Shown here in pieces: positions 54,547 through 62,718 of a stretch of DNA of 64,000 bases. The first letter of the stretch is position 1, and every line of letters begins with the position of its first letter. Where the stretch lies: assembly GCA_041743935.1 (NCBI GenBank), contig JBGTLU010000026.1, positions 15,423-79,422 on the forward strand. The letters are read 5' to 3'. This DNA comes from JBGTLU01 sp041743935 (GTDB taxonomy: Bacteria > Bacteroidota > Bacteroidia > Sphingobacteriales > Sphingobacteriaceae). The position numbers and the translations under genes were made by a program. The notes beneath the pieces were generated by a model. The model searched no databases. It worked only from the letters and a program-made list of their open reading frames with translations, and was not told where the DNA came from.

Positions 54547-56097
54547 CTAGGGTACCATAGGGAAATACTCGTAAGTTGATTGTATACCTAACGGAATGCC
54601 TAACATCCAATATGCGATTAAGAACAAGGACCAAAAGATGGCAAATACGATGGAAAATGGTATCATCATGGAAACCAAGGTGCCAATTCCGGTATTTTTC
54701 ACGTATTTCTGGCAATACACCACCACCAATGGGAAATAAGGCAGTAATGGTGTAATGATGTTAGAAACCGAATCACCTACACGATATGCAGCTTGTGTTA
54801 AATCTGGCGAAATATTTACTCCCATAAGCATTGGAACCATGATTGGAGCAATAAGCGCCCATTTAGCTGATGCCGATCCCACAAATAAATTCACTACAGC
54901 AGTTAATAAAATGATGCCTACAATGGTAATTTCTCCGGGCAAATTCATGGCTTGTAAAAAGTTAGCTCCTTTTAGTGCTAATAAAGCGCCCACGTTAGAT
55001 TTACTAAATGCATCAATAAATAAGGCACAGAAAAAAGCCATTACAATGTAATAACTCATGCCTTGCATAGATTTGGTCATGCTATCAATTACATCTTTCG
55101 ATTTCTTAAACGTTCCGGCTAAGAATCCATAAACCACACCAGGTATCAAGAAAATGATGAAAATTAGTGGAACAATGGATCGCATGAGTGGTGCCGAAAA
55201 TGCAGCTAATTCTCCTTTTTCGGAGCGCAAAGCAGAATCTGCTGGACTCGCCCAAAAGAACAAAAGAGCCAACAAGCCAAGCATGGTTAGGTTAGCAATC
55301 CAAAATGATTTTTTCTCTTTGCTATCTAATTTATCCATGGCGGGTTTTTCTACCCCTTCATCAATGGGCACAGAGCTTAATCTAGGCTCTATCACTTTAT
55401 CTGTTAAATACCATCCTAAAGCAATGATTAGAAACGAGGATGCAGATGTAAAAAACCAATTATTTAATGGATTTAGCTGAACAGTGGGATCTAAAATTTG
55501 AGCCGCACTTTGGGTAAAGCCTTGTAAAAGTGGGTCAATACCAGATGGAATAAAGTTGGCACTAAATCCTCCCGAAACGCCGGCAAAAGCTGCGGCAATA
55601 CCTGCTAAAGGATGTCTGCCTGCGGCATAAAAGATAACACCACCTAAAGGAATTACTAAAACATAGCCCGCATCAGTTGCTGTATGCGAAACAATAGCAA
55701 CCAAAATTAACATGGGAGTTAATAAAGATTTAGGGGTGATGGTTAATAAATATCGGATACCGGTATTGATGTATCCGGCATGTTCTGCTACCCCAACACC
55801 TAACATGGCTACTAATACAATGCCTAATGGTGCAAAACTTGTAAAAGTGGTTACCATACCAGCTAGAAATGTGGCAAGCGACGAGCCGGTGAGTAGATTT
55901 TGAATTTGTAAAGGATTGCCAGAGCGTGGATCTATTTCGGTAAAACTGAAATTAGATAATAGAGCAGAAAGTGCCCATATAAACAGTAAAAGAATTAAAA
56001 ATAATATTGCCGGATCTGGTAGTTTGTTTCCGGCCCTCTCTATAAAATCAAGAAAATGATCTACAAAGCCTTTCTTTTTTGTGCTTTCTGTTGCCAT
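54547..56097 (-). CDS. AbgT family transporter (p-aminobenzoyl-glutamate type)
   Basis: A 516-residue polytopic inner-membrane protein. A cytosolic N-terminus (FVDHFLDFIERAGNKLPDPA) and GVGVAEHAGYINTGIRYLL are typical of AbgT, as is SHTATDAGYVLVIPLGGVIFY with the GVSGGFSANFIPSGIDPLLQG segment. The paired hairpin-type LFVGSASAKWALIAPIMVPML belongs to the second half. E. coli AbgT takes up p-aminobenzoyl-glutamate and related proteins export sulfonamides. No amidase (AbgA/B) is beside it, so the substrate is uncertain. Confidence 0.9.
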   Translation of the reverse strand: MATESTKKKGFVDHFLDFIERAGNKLPDPAILFLILLLFIWALSALLSNFSFTEIDPRSGNPLQIQNLLTGSSLATFLAGMVTTFTSFAPLGIVLVAMLGVGVAEHAGYINTGIRYLLTITPKSLLTPMLILVAIVSHTATDAGYVLVIPLGGVIFYAAGRHPLAGIAAAFAGVSGGFSANFIPSGIDPLLQGFTQSAAQILDPTVQLNPLNNWFFTSASSFLIIALGWYLTDKVIEPRLSSVPIDEGVEKPAMDKLDSKEKKSFWIANLTMLGLLALLFFWASPADSALRSEKGELAAFSAPLMRSIVPLIFIIFLIPGVVYGFLAGTFKKSKDVIDSMTKSMQGMSYYIVMAFFCALFIDAFSKSNVGALLALKGANFLQAMNLPGEITIVGIILLTAVVNLFVGSASAKWALIAPIMVPMLMGVNISPDLTQAAYRVGDSVSNIITPLLPYFPLVVVYCQKYVKNTGIGTLVSMMIPFSIVFAIFWSLFLIAYWMLGIPLGIQSTYEYFPMVP

Positions 56098-56284
56098 GAT
56101 TATAGTTGCTTGGTTTTAGTGGTAGGCTAAAATAGAAATAATTACTAAAGGAAAGAAAGAAGTGTGTTTGGATGCATTTTAGAATATAAAATATCCACTA
56201 TCAACATTTATGAATTTAGTATAACGAATAAACTATTGCAGTAAATAGGATAAACAATTGACCTAATAGTTCTTGCATTATTGC

Positions 56285-56818
56285 TTATCCTACAGGTTTA
56301 ATCTTTGCGTAAATATCTAGACTAATGAATTTTCCGTTTTTTCTTTCGCAATCTACCATGGTTCCTTCGTGCATAAAATCAAGTTTAGCCATGGCGTTTT
56401 TACAATTTTTATTTTCTGTTTCTACAAAACCTTCTATTCTATGAAGATTTAATTCATTAAAACCATAGTTGCAAATGATTGGCATAGCTTCTCTCATAAT
56501 TCCCATTTGCCAAAAATTTGGCATTAGCCAAAAGCCAATTTCTGCTTTTTTGTGTTCTTTATTCATGTTATTTAATCCGCCAGCACCGTAAAAAATGCTG
56601 TTGTCAGTAGAACAAATGGCCCACCAAATGCCAGTTTTGGTTTTTTCTAGATTTTCGAAAAAAGTCATTTGCACTTTTGTTTCCTCCAAAGTGGAAAAAC
56701 TTATCCCATAATATTGGATGATATCAGGGTGCGAAAGTCCTTTGTAAACGTTTTCTAAGTCATCATTGTTAAATTGCCTAAGCAATAATCTGTTGGTTTT
56801 TAGTATCGGGAAATCCAT
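56285..56818 (-). CDS. GNAT N-acetyltransferase (RimJ/RimL type)
   Basis: About 177 residues from the ATG at 56818 (MDFPILKTNRLLLRQF). The upstream TTG and GTG codons next to the PPK2 stop are weaker starts. It has the RimJ/RimL-like acetyl-CoA site (IGFWLMPNFWQMGIMREAM), the Asn-Leu-His-Arg-Ile turn (FNELNLHRIEGFVETENKNC) and a C-terminal strand. Such enzymes acetylate N-termini, aminoglycosides or other amines; the substrate cannot be read. It follows ppk2 with no more than 15 bases between them. Confidence 0.85.
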   Translation of the reverse strand: MDFPILKTNRLLLRQFNNDDLENVYKGLSHPDIIQYYGISFSTLEETKVQMTFFENLEKTKTGIWWAICSTDNSIFYGAGGLNNMNKEHKKAEIGFWLMPNFWQMGIMREAMPIICNYGFNELNLHRIEGFVETENKNCKNAMAKLDFMHEGTMVDCERKNGKFISLDIYAKIKPVG

Positions 56819-56833
56819 GGTTAATAACACCAA

Positions 56834-57583
56834 TTAAAAGAGTTTTTCCTTAATGTTTTCTTTAGAAGCTGGATATGCTAACGAGTTATTTAGCACTAGT
56901 GCTTTTTTGGTTTTGTTTTTATAATTCATGCGGTTTAATAAATCAGTAATTAGGGCAATGCGAGCACTGTCTTTATTCTCGGCATTCACAATAATCCAGG
57001 GGGCGTGTTTAAAATTTGTTTTGAGCAGCATTTCATTTCGTGCATCTGAATATTCTTTCCAGTATTTCTGAGCCACTTCATCTATCGGACTAATTTTCCA
57101 TTGTTTTAATGGGCTTTTTCTTCGGTCGTCTAGTCTTTTTTCTTGTTCTTGTTTACTTATGTCGAGGTAATATTTAAGAATGATGAACCCATCATCTGCC
57201 AACATTTTCTCGAATAATTCTACGTCTTTAAAAAAGGATTTATATTCTGCATCGGTACAAAAGCCCATCACTTTTTCTACGCCTGCCCGGTTGTACCAAC
57301 TGCGGTTAAAGATTACAAATTCGCCCGAGGCAGGTAAATGAAGCGTGTATCGCTGAAAATACCATTCGCGCTCTTGCCTATCCGAAGGTTTGCCTAAAGC
57401 TACCACTCTGGTTTCGCGTGGGCTAAGGTGTTTAATAATTTTTTTTATGGTTCCATCTTTGCCTGCCGCATCTCTTCCTTCGAGAATTACCAATACTTTA
57501 AGGTTAGAAGAAATGATTTCTTTTTGCAGTTTAACTAATTCTATGTAGAGCGGATACAAGGGGTCTTTCTCTTTTTTCATCAT
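56834..57583 (-). CDS. ppk2: Polyphosphate kinase 2 family protein
   Basis: A 249-residue single-domain PPK2. The nucleotide site is VILEGRDAAGKDGTIKKII (Walker A), then PSDRQEREWYFQRYTLHLP, FNRSWYNRAGVEKVMGF (Walker B) and the lid RLDDRRKSPLKQWK. PPK2 enzymes use polyphosphate to phosphorylate nucleoside mono- or diphosphates. Class I (NDP) or class II (AMP) cannot be fixed by eye. Translation may begin at either of two adjacent Met codons. Confidence 0.92.
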   Translation of the reverse strand: MMKKEKDPLYPLYIELVKLQKEIISSNLKVLVILEGRDAAGKDGTIKKIIKHLSPRETRVVALGKPSDRQEREWYFQRYTLHLPASGEFVIFNRSWYNRAGVEKVMGFCTDAEYKSFFKDVELFEKMLADDGFIILKYYLDISKQEQEKRLDDRRKSPLKQWKISPIDEVAQKYWKEYSDARNEMLLKTNFKHAPWIIVNAENKDSARIALITDLLNRMNYKNKTKKALVLNNSLAYPASKENIKEKLF

Positions 57584-57803
57584 GCAGGTGATTTTATTTC
57601 TGAGTACATTAACAATGTATTTTTATACGTCTAAATTAAACTATCTGAGTTAATACCTTATCATCCCAATTAGGATTTATACGACATATACAAAATATAC
57701 ACTATTTTCATTTAGTAGAGTATGAAATTTTATCTACCAACTTATGTTATATATTCAATGAGCACTAAACTGTTTTATACATCTATCTAAGAAATACAAT
57801 AGC

Positions 57804-58568
57804 ATGAAAAACGAAATCATTAATGAACGTAAAAAATTACTAAACACCGTTGAGCGAACTTTAGAAGGCCCCATGATCTTTTTGGGTTTTGTATGGATGG
57901 TACTGCTTGTAGTGGAATTGGTATGGGGAATTAATCCTTTGCTCGAGTTGGTTAGCTATGGCATTTGGGGAATATTTATCGTTGACTTTTTGATTAAGTT
58001 TATCCTTGCCCCCGAAAAACTTTTATATCTGCAAAAGAATTGGCTCACTACCATATCCTTGTTTATACCGGCATTACGGGTTTTTAGGATTTTTCGCTTT
58101 GTAAGACTTTTACACGGATTTAGAGGGATAAGATTGGTACGCATCATATCGTCATTTAATAGAAGCGCACGCAGTTTGGGCAAAACCATGCAACGCCGAG
58201 CTTTTGGCTATGTGATGGGCATTACTTTGATTGTAATTTTTGCTGGAGCTGCCGGCATGTATGCTTTCGAAAACCAAACACAGGGTTTTGCCAATTATGG
58301 GTTAGCACTTTGGTGGACAGCCATGCGAGTAATTACGGCAGGTAATGAGTTTCATCCCATTACGCCCGAAGGCAGAGGTTTAGCTTTTTTAATTGCTGTT
58401 TTTGGATATAGTATTTTTGGTTATGTAACTGCCACGTTTGCCACGTATTTCATTGGTAGAGATGCCGAAGAAAAAGATGCACCTATTGCAGGAGCTAAAG
58501 AAATTGAAGAACTTAAATCAGAAATAATGGCTTTGCGCCATTTAATCGAAAATAAGAAAAACGAGTAA
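57804..58568 (+). CDS. Voltage-sensor type ion channel with non-canonical pore sequence
   Basis: A 254-residue membrane protein with S1-S6-like helices. S4 is arginine-rich (RVFRIFRFVRLLHGFRGIRL, residues 92-111). The pore helix reads ALWWTAMRVITAG (168-180), and the filter is TAGNE in place of TVGYG, followed by FHPITPEGRG. The ALWW start and the PxTPxGR after the filter match K+ channels. S6 (LAFLIAVFGYSIFGYVTATFA) is followed by a coiled-coil tail. The filter change makes K+ selectivity doubtful. Terminated by the hairpin at 58621. Confidence 0.85.
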   Translation: MKNEIINERKKLLNTVERTLEGPMIFLGFVWMVLLVVELVWGINPLLELVSYGIWGIFIVDFLIKFILAPEKLLYLQKNWLTTISLFIPALRVFRIFRFVRLLHGFRGIRLVRIISSFNRSARSLGKTMQRRAFGYVMGITLIVIFAGAAGMYAFENQTQGFANYGLALWWTAMRVITAGNEFHPITPEGRGLAFLIAVFGYSIFGYVTATFATYFIGRDAEEKDAPIAGAKEIEELKSEIMALRHLIENKKNE

Positions 58569-58620
58569 GTAAAAATTAGGCTTATTATTTTTCTTTTATA
58601 CATAATACATATTACTATGC

Positions 58621-58642
58621 AAAGGCAGTTTCTGCTTTTTTA
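58621..58642 (+). terminator. Intrinsic terminator after the ion-channel gene
   Basis: AAAGGCAG and CTGCTTTT pair over 8 bp (one G-T) around TTT, then run into T7. It separates the channel from the histidine kinase. Confidence 0.7.
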
Positions 58643-58770
58643 TTTAGAAGGACTCAGGTAAATAATGTAAATGTGGAAAATAATAATGTAACCTATTTCC
58701 TTTGTTTCGTATAAAGGTTTATTTTCTTAATTACTTGGTTTAACCATTTCAATCTTAATTTATATTTTAT

Positions 58771-60378
58771 ATGGATATAGCAACTGAGTTTGGGCTATTA
58801 GACCAAATGGTAGAATTCTTTACCCGTTTGTTGGGTACAGAAAATTGGCCTCCTAGGTGGCGCTGTGGCAGATGGACTGATTTTCACGGTTGGCTATACA
58901 TTCTTTCTGATATAGTTATTGCTACTTCTTATTTTATCATTCCTACATTACTGGTTGTTTTTGTACTCAAGAAAAAAGACGTGCCTTTGCCAAGAGTTTT
59001 TTGGTTATTTGGTGCGTTTATTTTATTCTGCGGAATTACACACTTATTAGATGCTGCAATATTTTGGTGGCCTGCTTATCGGTTAGCTGCTTTACTCCGG
59101 TTTTTTACTGCTGTAATTTCCATTTTAACTGTAATTGCAATAATTAGGTTAGTAAATGAAGCATTGTTACTCAAAACCTCTAAACAGTTTGAAGAAGAAT
59201 TAAATAAACGAAAAGCTGTAGAAGAATCACTCATAGAAGCAAGAGAGGTTGCAGAAGAATCGAAGAAAGCAAAAGAGCAATTTTTGGCTAACATGAGCCA
59301 CGAAATTCGTACCCCAATGAATGCTATTTTAGGTTTTTCTAATTTATTGAAAGAAACAAACCTTGATGCCCAGCAAAAAGAATGGCTTCATACCATAAAA
59401 GTATCGGGCGAAAACTTATTGGTTATTATAAACGATATACTAGATTTCTCAAAAATTGAATCGGGTAAATTAGATTTTAACCTCGGTGCCATTGATTTTC
59501 ATGCCTTTATGAACGATACCATGAGTTCTGTTTCTTTGACATCCAAACAAAAGCTAATAGACTTGGAACTGGAAATTGCAGGTAATGTGCCGCCCTCTAT
59601 TCTTGTAGACTCAGTTAGGCTAAACCAAGTGCTGTTAAATATGCTTTCAAATTCGGTAAAGTTTACTGCAAAGGGAAAGGTAAAAGTGAAGGTAGAGTTA
59701 TATAACCAAGTGAATGAAGTGCTAAATCTTAAATTTACTGTACAAGACACAGGCATGGGTATACCAGAAGATAAGCTGGAAAAAATCTTTGAAATATTTA
59801 CCCAAGCAGACAGCAAAATATCCGCACAGTACGGAGGAACTGGTCTGGGCTTAGCCATTAGTAAGCGACTAATAGAGTTACAAGGTGGTTCTATAGAAGT
59901 ACAGAGTGAAGTAGGAGTAGGGAGCACCTTTGCCTTTACTTGGCCCTTTTTATTATCACTTTCCCAAAAGGAAACTAAAAAAAGCATTTTAAAAACGGAA
60001 GATCTTATTGCCCTATCTGGTATTTCTATTTTATTGGTAGAAGACAATAAAATAAACCAAAAATTGGCTAAAGTTATCATTGAAAAGCATGGAGCACTAA
60101 TAGATATAGCCGAAAACGGAAAAGAAGCCATTGAGCTTTTGAAAATTAAAAAATACCAACTTGTTTTAATGGATATACAAATACCAGTAATGGATGGTTA
60201 TGAAACTACTATTTACATCCGTAATGAGTTGAAAATGGATTTGCCAATCATTTCTTTGACGGCTCACGCATTAAAAAGCGAATTGGATAAATGTATTGAG
60301 GTAGGCATGAATGATTACATCACCAAGCCGTATAAAGTCAATGAATTGTTGAGTAAAATTATAAAGTATGTTAAGTAA
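58771..60378 (+). CDS. Hybrid histidine kinase with ethylene-receptor-like (copper-binding) membrane domain
   Basis: A 535-residue sensor kinase. Three membrane helices (about 40-66, 74-100 and 108-128) form a domain like the ethylene-binding domain of ETR1. Asp47, Tyr54, Ile57, Pro58, Cys87 and His91 correspond, with the same spacing (D+7=Y+3=I, P+29=C+4=H), to D25, Y32, I35, P36, C65 and H69 of ETR1. Those Cys and His residues hold Cu(I), which binds ethylene. A helix linker leads to HisKA with phospho-acceptor His177 (MSHEIRTP), then a HATPase_c domain (GTGLGLAISKRLIELQGG) and a receiver domain with phospho-acceptor Asp468 (MDIQIPVMDG) and its lysine in TKPYK. No PAS or GAF domain. No HPt or separate response regulator is near. 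The parts are clear; that it senses ethylene or copper is inference. Confidence 0.88.
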   Translation: MDIATEFGLLDQMVEFFTRLLGTENWPPRWRCGRWTDFHGWLYILSDIVIATSYFIIPTLLVVFVLKKKDVPLPRVFWLFGAFILFCGITHLLDAAIFWWPAYRLAALLRFFTAVISILTVIAIIRLVNEALLLKTSKQFEEELNKRKAVEESLIEAREVAEESKKAKEQFLANMSHEIRTPMNAILGFSNLLKETNLDAQQKEWLHTIKVSGENLLVIINDILDFSKIESGKLDFNLGAIDFHAFMNDTMSSVSLTSKQKLIDLELEIAGNVPPSILVDSVRLNQVLLNMLSNSVKFTAKGKVKVKVELYNQVNEVLNLKFTVQDTGMGIPEDKLEKIFEIFTQADSKISAQYGGTGLGLAISKRLIELQGGSIEVQSEVGVGSTFAFTWPFLLSLSQKETKKSILKTEDLIALSGISILLVEDNKINQKLAKVIIEKHGALIDIAENGKEAIELLKIKKYQLVLMDIQIPVMDGYETTIYIRNELKMDLPIISLTAHALKSELDKCIEVGMNDYITKPYKVNELLSKIIKYVK

Positions 60379-60397
60379 GTAGGGTTTATTTTATATT

Positions 60398-60431
60398 AAA
60401 AGGGGATGAAAATTTTTTCATCCCCTTTTTT
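60398..60431. terminator. Bidirectional intrinsic terminator between the kinase and the cysteine-rich gene
   Basis: AAAAGGGGATGAAAA and its near-complement TTTTCATCCCCTTTT form a stem flanked by A-runs and T-runs on both sides, so it serves both converging genes. Confidence 0.82.
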
Positions 60432-60451
60432 GGTTTTTTGATCTTATGCTT

Positions 60452-60784
60452 TTAGTGCTCTGCTCTAACTCTATTACATACTTCGGCACATGCTCTACAA
60501 GTTTCAGCACATTTCTGGCAAGAAGGGTTGTTATGCTTTTCGCATTCTGTGGCGCAGGCTTCGCAGGCTTTAATACAGGCCTCAATAGATTCCATTTTGT
60601 ATTCAGAATTTGTTTCACAATCGGTTGCGCATTGAAGGCATAGTTCTTCGCACTCCAGGCATAATTCCATGCAGATTTCCATGCCCGGTTTGTCTTTACA
60701 ATCGCTTGCACAATTGCTGCATTCGTCGGCACATTCTCTGCATGTGCTAACGCATTTTTCCATGGTTTCATTGAGATCTTTCAT
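60452..60784 (-). CDS. Cysteine-rich four-helix-bundle copper-storage protein (Csp/DUF326 type)
   Basis: A 110-residue protein with 21 cysteines, at about every third or fourth residue (positions 11, 15, 18, 22, 25, 29, 38, 42, 45, 49, 52, 56, 70, 74, 77, 81, 89, 92, 96, 99, 103). Motifs such as CVSTCRECADEC, CLECEELCLQC and CIKACEACATEC mark the DUF326/Csp family, whose four-helix bundle holds many Cu(I) ions in its core. No signal peptide, so it is cytosolic like Csp3. An overlapping out-of-frame reading frame (60418-60771) is an artefact. It converges on the kinase gene. Csp function is known from relatives; that it serves this kinase is inference. Confidence 0.88.
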   Translation of the reverse strand: MKDLNETMEKCVSTCRECADECSNCASDCKDKPGMEICMELCLECEELCLQCATDCETNSEYKMESIEACIKACEACATECEKHNNPSCQKCAETCRACAEVCNRVRAEH

Positions 60785-61074
60785 TTATGTAGGATTACAT
60801 TTTAATAGAATAAATACATCACAAAGTTCTGCATCATGGCATAAAAAGAATAACATAATAAATGCAAAAAATTACAAGCATTTGGTATTTTAAAGGAAGG
60901 TATTTCTGAATGTACTGCTATACGAATTGCAACGTAACTTGCCGATAAGCCATTTGGTTGATGAACCCAACAGCTTGCCAGTTACCCCTTTTTGAAGGTA
61001 CCAGTAGTAAAAAATAGGGATAAGATTTTACATCTAGTATCTGTTTTAAAAACAAATACTAGATGATTTTGGTA
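60785..61074. other. Noncoding gap between the Csp and AraC genes, with a 35-base palindrome
   Basis: The 290 bases hold no supported gene. The promoter area of the Csp gene lies at the left side; GAACTTTG about 40 bases before its start (minus strand) is one base off the -7 consensus. The palindrome at 61031-61065 is listed apart. The middle has no further clear signal. Confidence 0.4.
61031..61065. repeat. 35-base near-perfect palindrome after the AraC-type gene
   Basis: The arms CATCTAGTAT and ATACTAGATG are fully complementary. The inner TGTTTT-A-AAAACA is also complementary, with only the c/a pair at the junction mismatched. The minus strand, downstream of the AraC-type gene, has a short A/T run but no clear T-run, so it is either a weak terminator or an operator. 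Confidence 0.55.
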
Positions 61075-61635
61075 TTAAATATTTTGAATGGATATTCTTC
61101 TTTTATTTTTTAATTCTTTAAAATGGGAGGGGGTAAGTCCGGTAATTTTTTTAAACTGGGTAGATAAATGTGCAGCGCTGCTGTAATTAAGTTTGTAAGC
61201 AATTTCAGAAAAAGTATCTTCCCCAAAAATGATTAACTCTTTTATCCGCTCAATTTTTAATGCAATAATGAATTGTTCGATGGTGGTTGCCTCTACTTCC
61301 GAAAAGAAATTGGCTAAATAGGTATACCGGTAATTCAACTCTTGGCTCAATAAAACCGAAAACTTAATGTTTGGCTTTTTATCTGAGAAATACACATAAT
61401 CAATGGCCACTTTTCTGATTTTTTCAATCAATATCCCTTGTTTTTTTTCCAGCAACTCTAACCCGGCTACATGGATTTTCTCATTTAGTTTTGCTTTATC
61501 CACTTCACAAACATCCTCCTTTGTTTCTATTTCGCCCAATTCCACTTTATAGGTATCGATGCCAAGTGACTGTAATGCATCATACACAAAGATTTTACAG
61601 CTTTCGCAAGCCATATTCTTCACATAAATTTTCAT
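61075..61635 (-). CDS. HMA-like metal-binding segment fused to AraC-type regulator
   Basis: A 186-residue protein. Residues 1-80 begin MKIYVKNMACESC, an MxCxxC (Cys10, Cys13) heavy-metal-associated signature, followed by a ferredoxin-like secondary-structure pattern. Residues of about 88-180 are an AraC-type double helix-turn-helix with EATTIEQFIIALKIERIKEL and SEIAYKLNYSSAAHLSTQF, then KKITGLTPSHFKEL. This fused form occurs in Bacteroidota near metal-resistance genes. It is upstream of and on the same strand as the Csp gene, after a 290-base gap. Likely a copper-responsive regulator; the metal is inferred. Confidence 0.82.
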   Translation of the reverse strand: MKIYVKNMACESCKIFVYDALQSLGIDTYKVELGEIETKEDVCEVDKAKLNEKIHVAGLELLEKKQGILIEKIRKVAIDYVYFSDKKPNIKFSVLLSQELNYRYTYLANFFSEVEATTIEQFIIALKIERIKELIIFGEDTFSEIAYKLNYSSAAHLSTQFKKITGLTPSHFKELKNKRRISIQNI

Positions 61636-61831
61636 AAAGTAATTCGTTTTAGTTGGTTTTTGGTTTCTTTTTAGGAGGAAGCAAATTTTAGGTGGGATGC
61701 CATAAGATTAGATTTTCCTAAAGGGCTAATTAAAGGAATAAAAATTAAATTAAATAGGAGTTTTATAAAATAAAAATTAGATGTTTTAGAGTTATAAGGT
61801 TTAGCTTTCGCCCAGTATAATGGTTACCTAA

Positions 61832-62227
61832 TCAATTAATTAGATGATACAAAAGTATTCCACCAATTAGTACGGATATAGGAGATAGCCATTGAAAATA
61901 GGGTGGTTTTAATACATCGGCAGCAGTATTAGAAAATTGATGATGCATTTTTCGTGGGATAATCATCAAAATTAGGGAGCTGATGATAATGAACCAACCT
62001 ATGCAGTTAAATACAAAGGGAAAGTTTGAGCTATTGGCATAAACAATAAACGCAATTCCGGGAATCATTCTGAGGCTTAATTCGGCAAAATGTATAAAAG
62101 GGGTACTTCCTGCTTTTCGTAAAATAGATCTTGCCCTTTTAGGATTGAAAAACATAAGGCCTGCCACCCCAATGAAAAAGATTCCGAAAGCAATTAAGGT
62201 CCATTTTGCTATTACCATTAACATCAT
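61832..62227 (-). CDS. Small membrane protein of unknown function (131 residues)
   Basis: Four hydrophobic segments: about 6-24 (WTLIAFGIFFIGVAGLMFF), 48-65, 70-86 and 112-128. The cytoplasmic loop carries NPKRARSILRKAG and IPRKMHHQF. The pattern is common for small inner-membrane proteins, but I do not recognise a family. It follows the 157-residue gene after a 17-base gap and is probably co-transcribed. Confidence 0.6.
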   Translation of the reverse strand: MMLMVIAKWTLIAFGIFFIGVAGLMFFNPKRARSILRKAGSTPFIHFAELSLRMIPGIAFIVYANSSNFPFVFNCIGWFIIISSLILMIIPRKMHHQFSNTAADVLKPPYFQWLSPISVLIGGILLYHLIN

Positions 62228-62244
62228 TTTTATCGTATACCCAT

Positions 62245-62718
62245 TTACTTTTTCACCGCCTGATTCACTACTTTATACAGCATCATAAAATTTATAATAG
62301 CCATGCAAAACATAGGTATTCTTCGGTAGATTAAATCGGTAGAGATAAGACGATCTATTGCTTCCAAAGAAAATTGTTTACTCAACTCCATTTGAATTGG
62401 GATTTGAATAAAAATAGTAGAAACCAGCGCTATAAGATTAAAACCCAATGCCAGCCAGACTAAGCTTTTGGGTATAACCTGCGGCCTGTACCAAAACAAG
62501 ATTATTTGCGGAATGAAGGATAAGAAAAAGAAAATAACAAATATCGGTACGATAAGCGAGCTATCTATTTGATGGAATGCCGGAAACTCTTCTGCACCCA
62601 CCGCACGCCAAGTGCGGTAAGCAACCAAGGAGTTTACTATGCCACCACCAAAAACATAGAAAGTAAGCAAAATATAAACTGAAAATACAATGCTCGAAAT
62701 TTTGTTTTCAGGGGTCAT
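62245..62718 (-). CDS. Membrane protein of unknown function (157 residues) behind a poly-C tract
   Basis: Four hydrophobic segments: about 10-32, 55-72, 84-104 and 132-150. The segment between the first and second (YRTWRAVGAEEFPAFHQIDSSL) resembles the first loop of DUF1772-type small membrane proteins; this is a loose resemblance. The ATG is preceded directly by eight C residues on the minus strand. It pairs with the 131-residue gene, 17 bases downstream. Confidence 0.6.
   Translation of the reverse strand: MTPENKISSIVFSVYILLTFYVFGGGIVNSLVAYRTWRAVGAEEFPAFHQIDSSLIVPIFVIFFFLSFIPQIILFWYRPQVIPKSLVWLALGFNLIALVSTIFIQIPIQMELSKQFSLEAIDRLISTDLIYRRIPMFCMAIINFMMLYKVVNQAVKK

Noticed and set aside
60418..60771. 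A second minus-strand frame overlapping the cysteine-rich gene
   Set aside because: It is the out-of-frame shadow of the Csp-type gene. The other frame has regular Cys spacing of a known family and ends before the terminator; this one does not.
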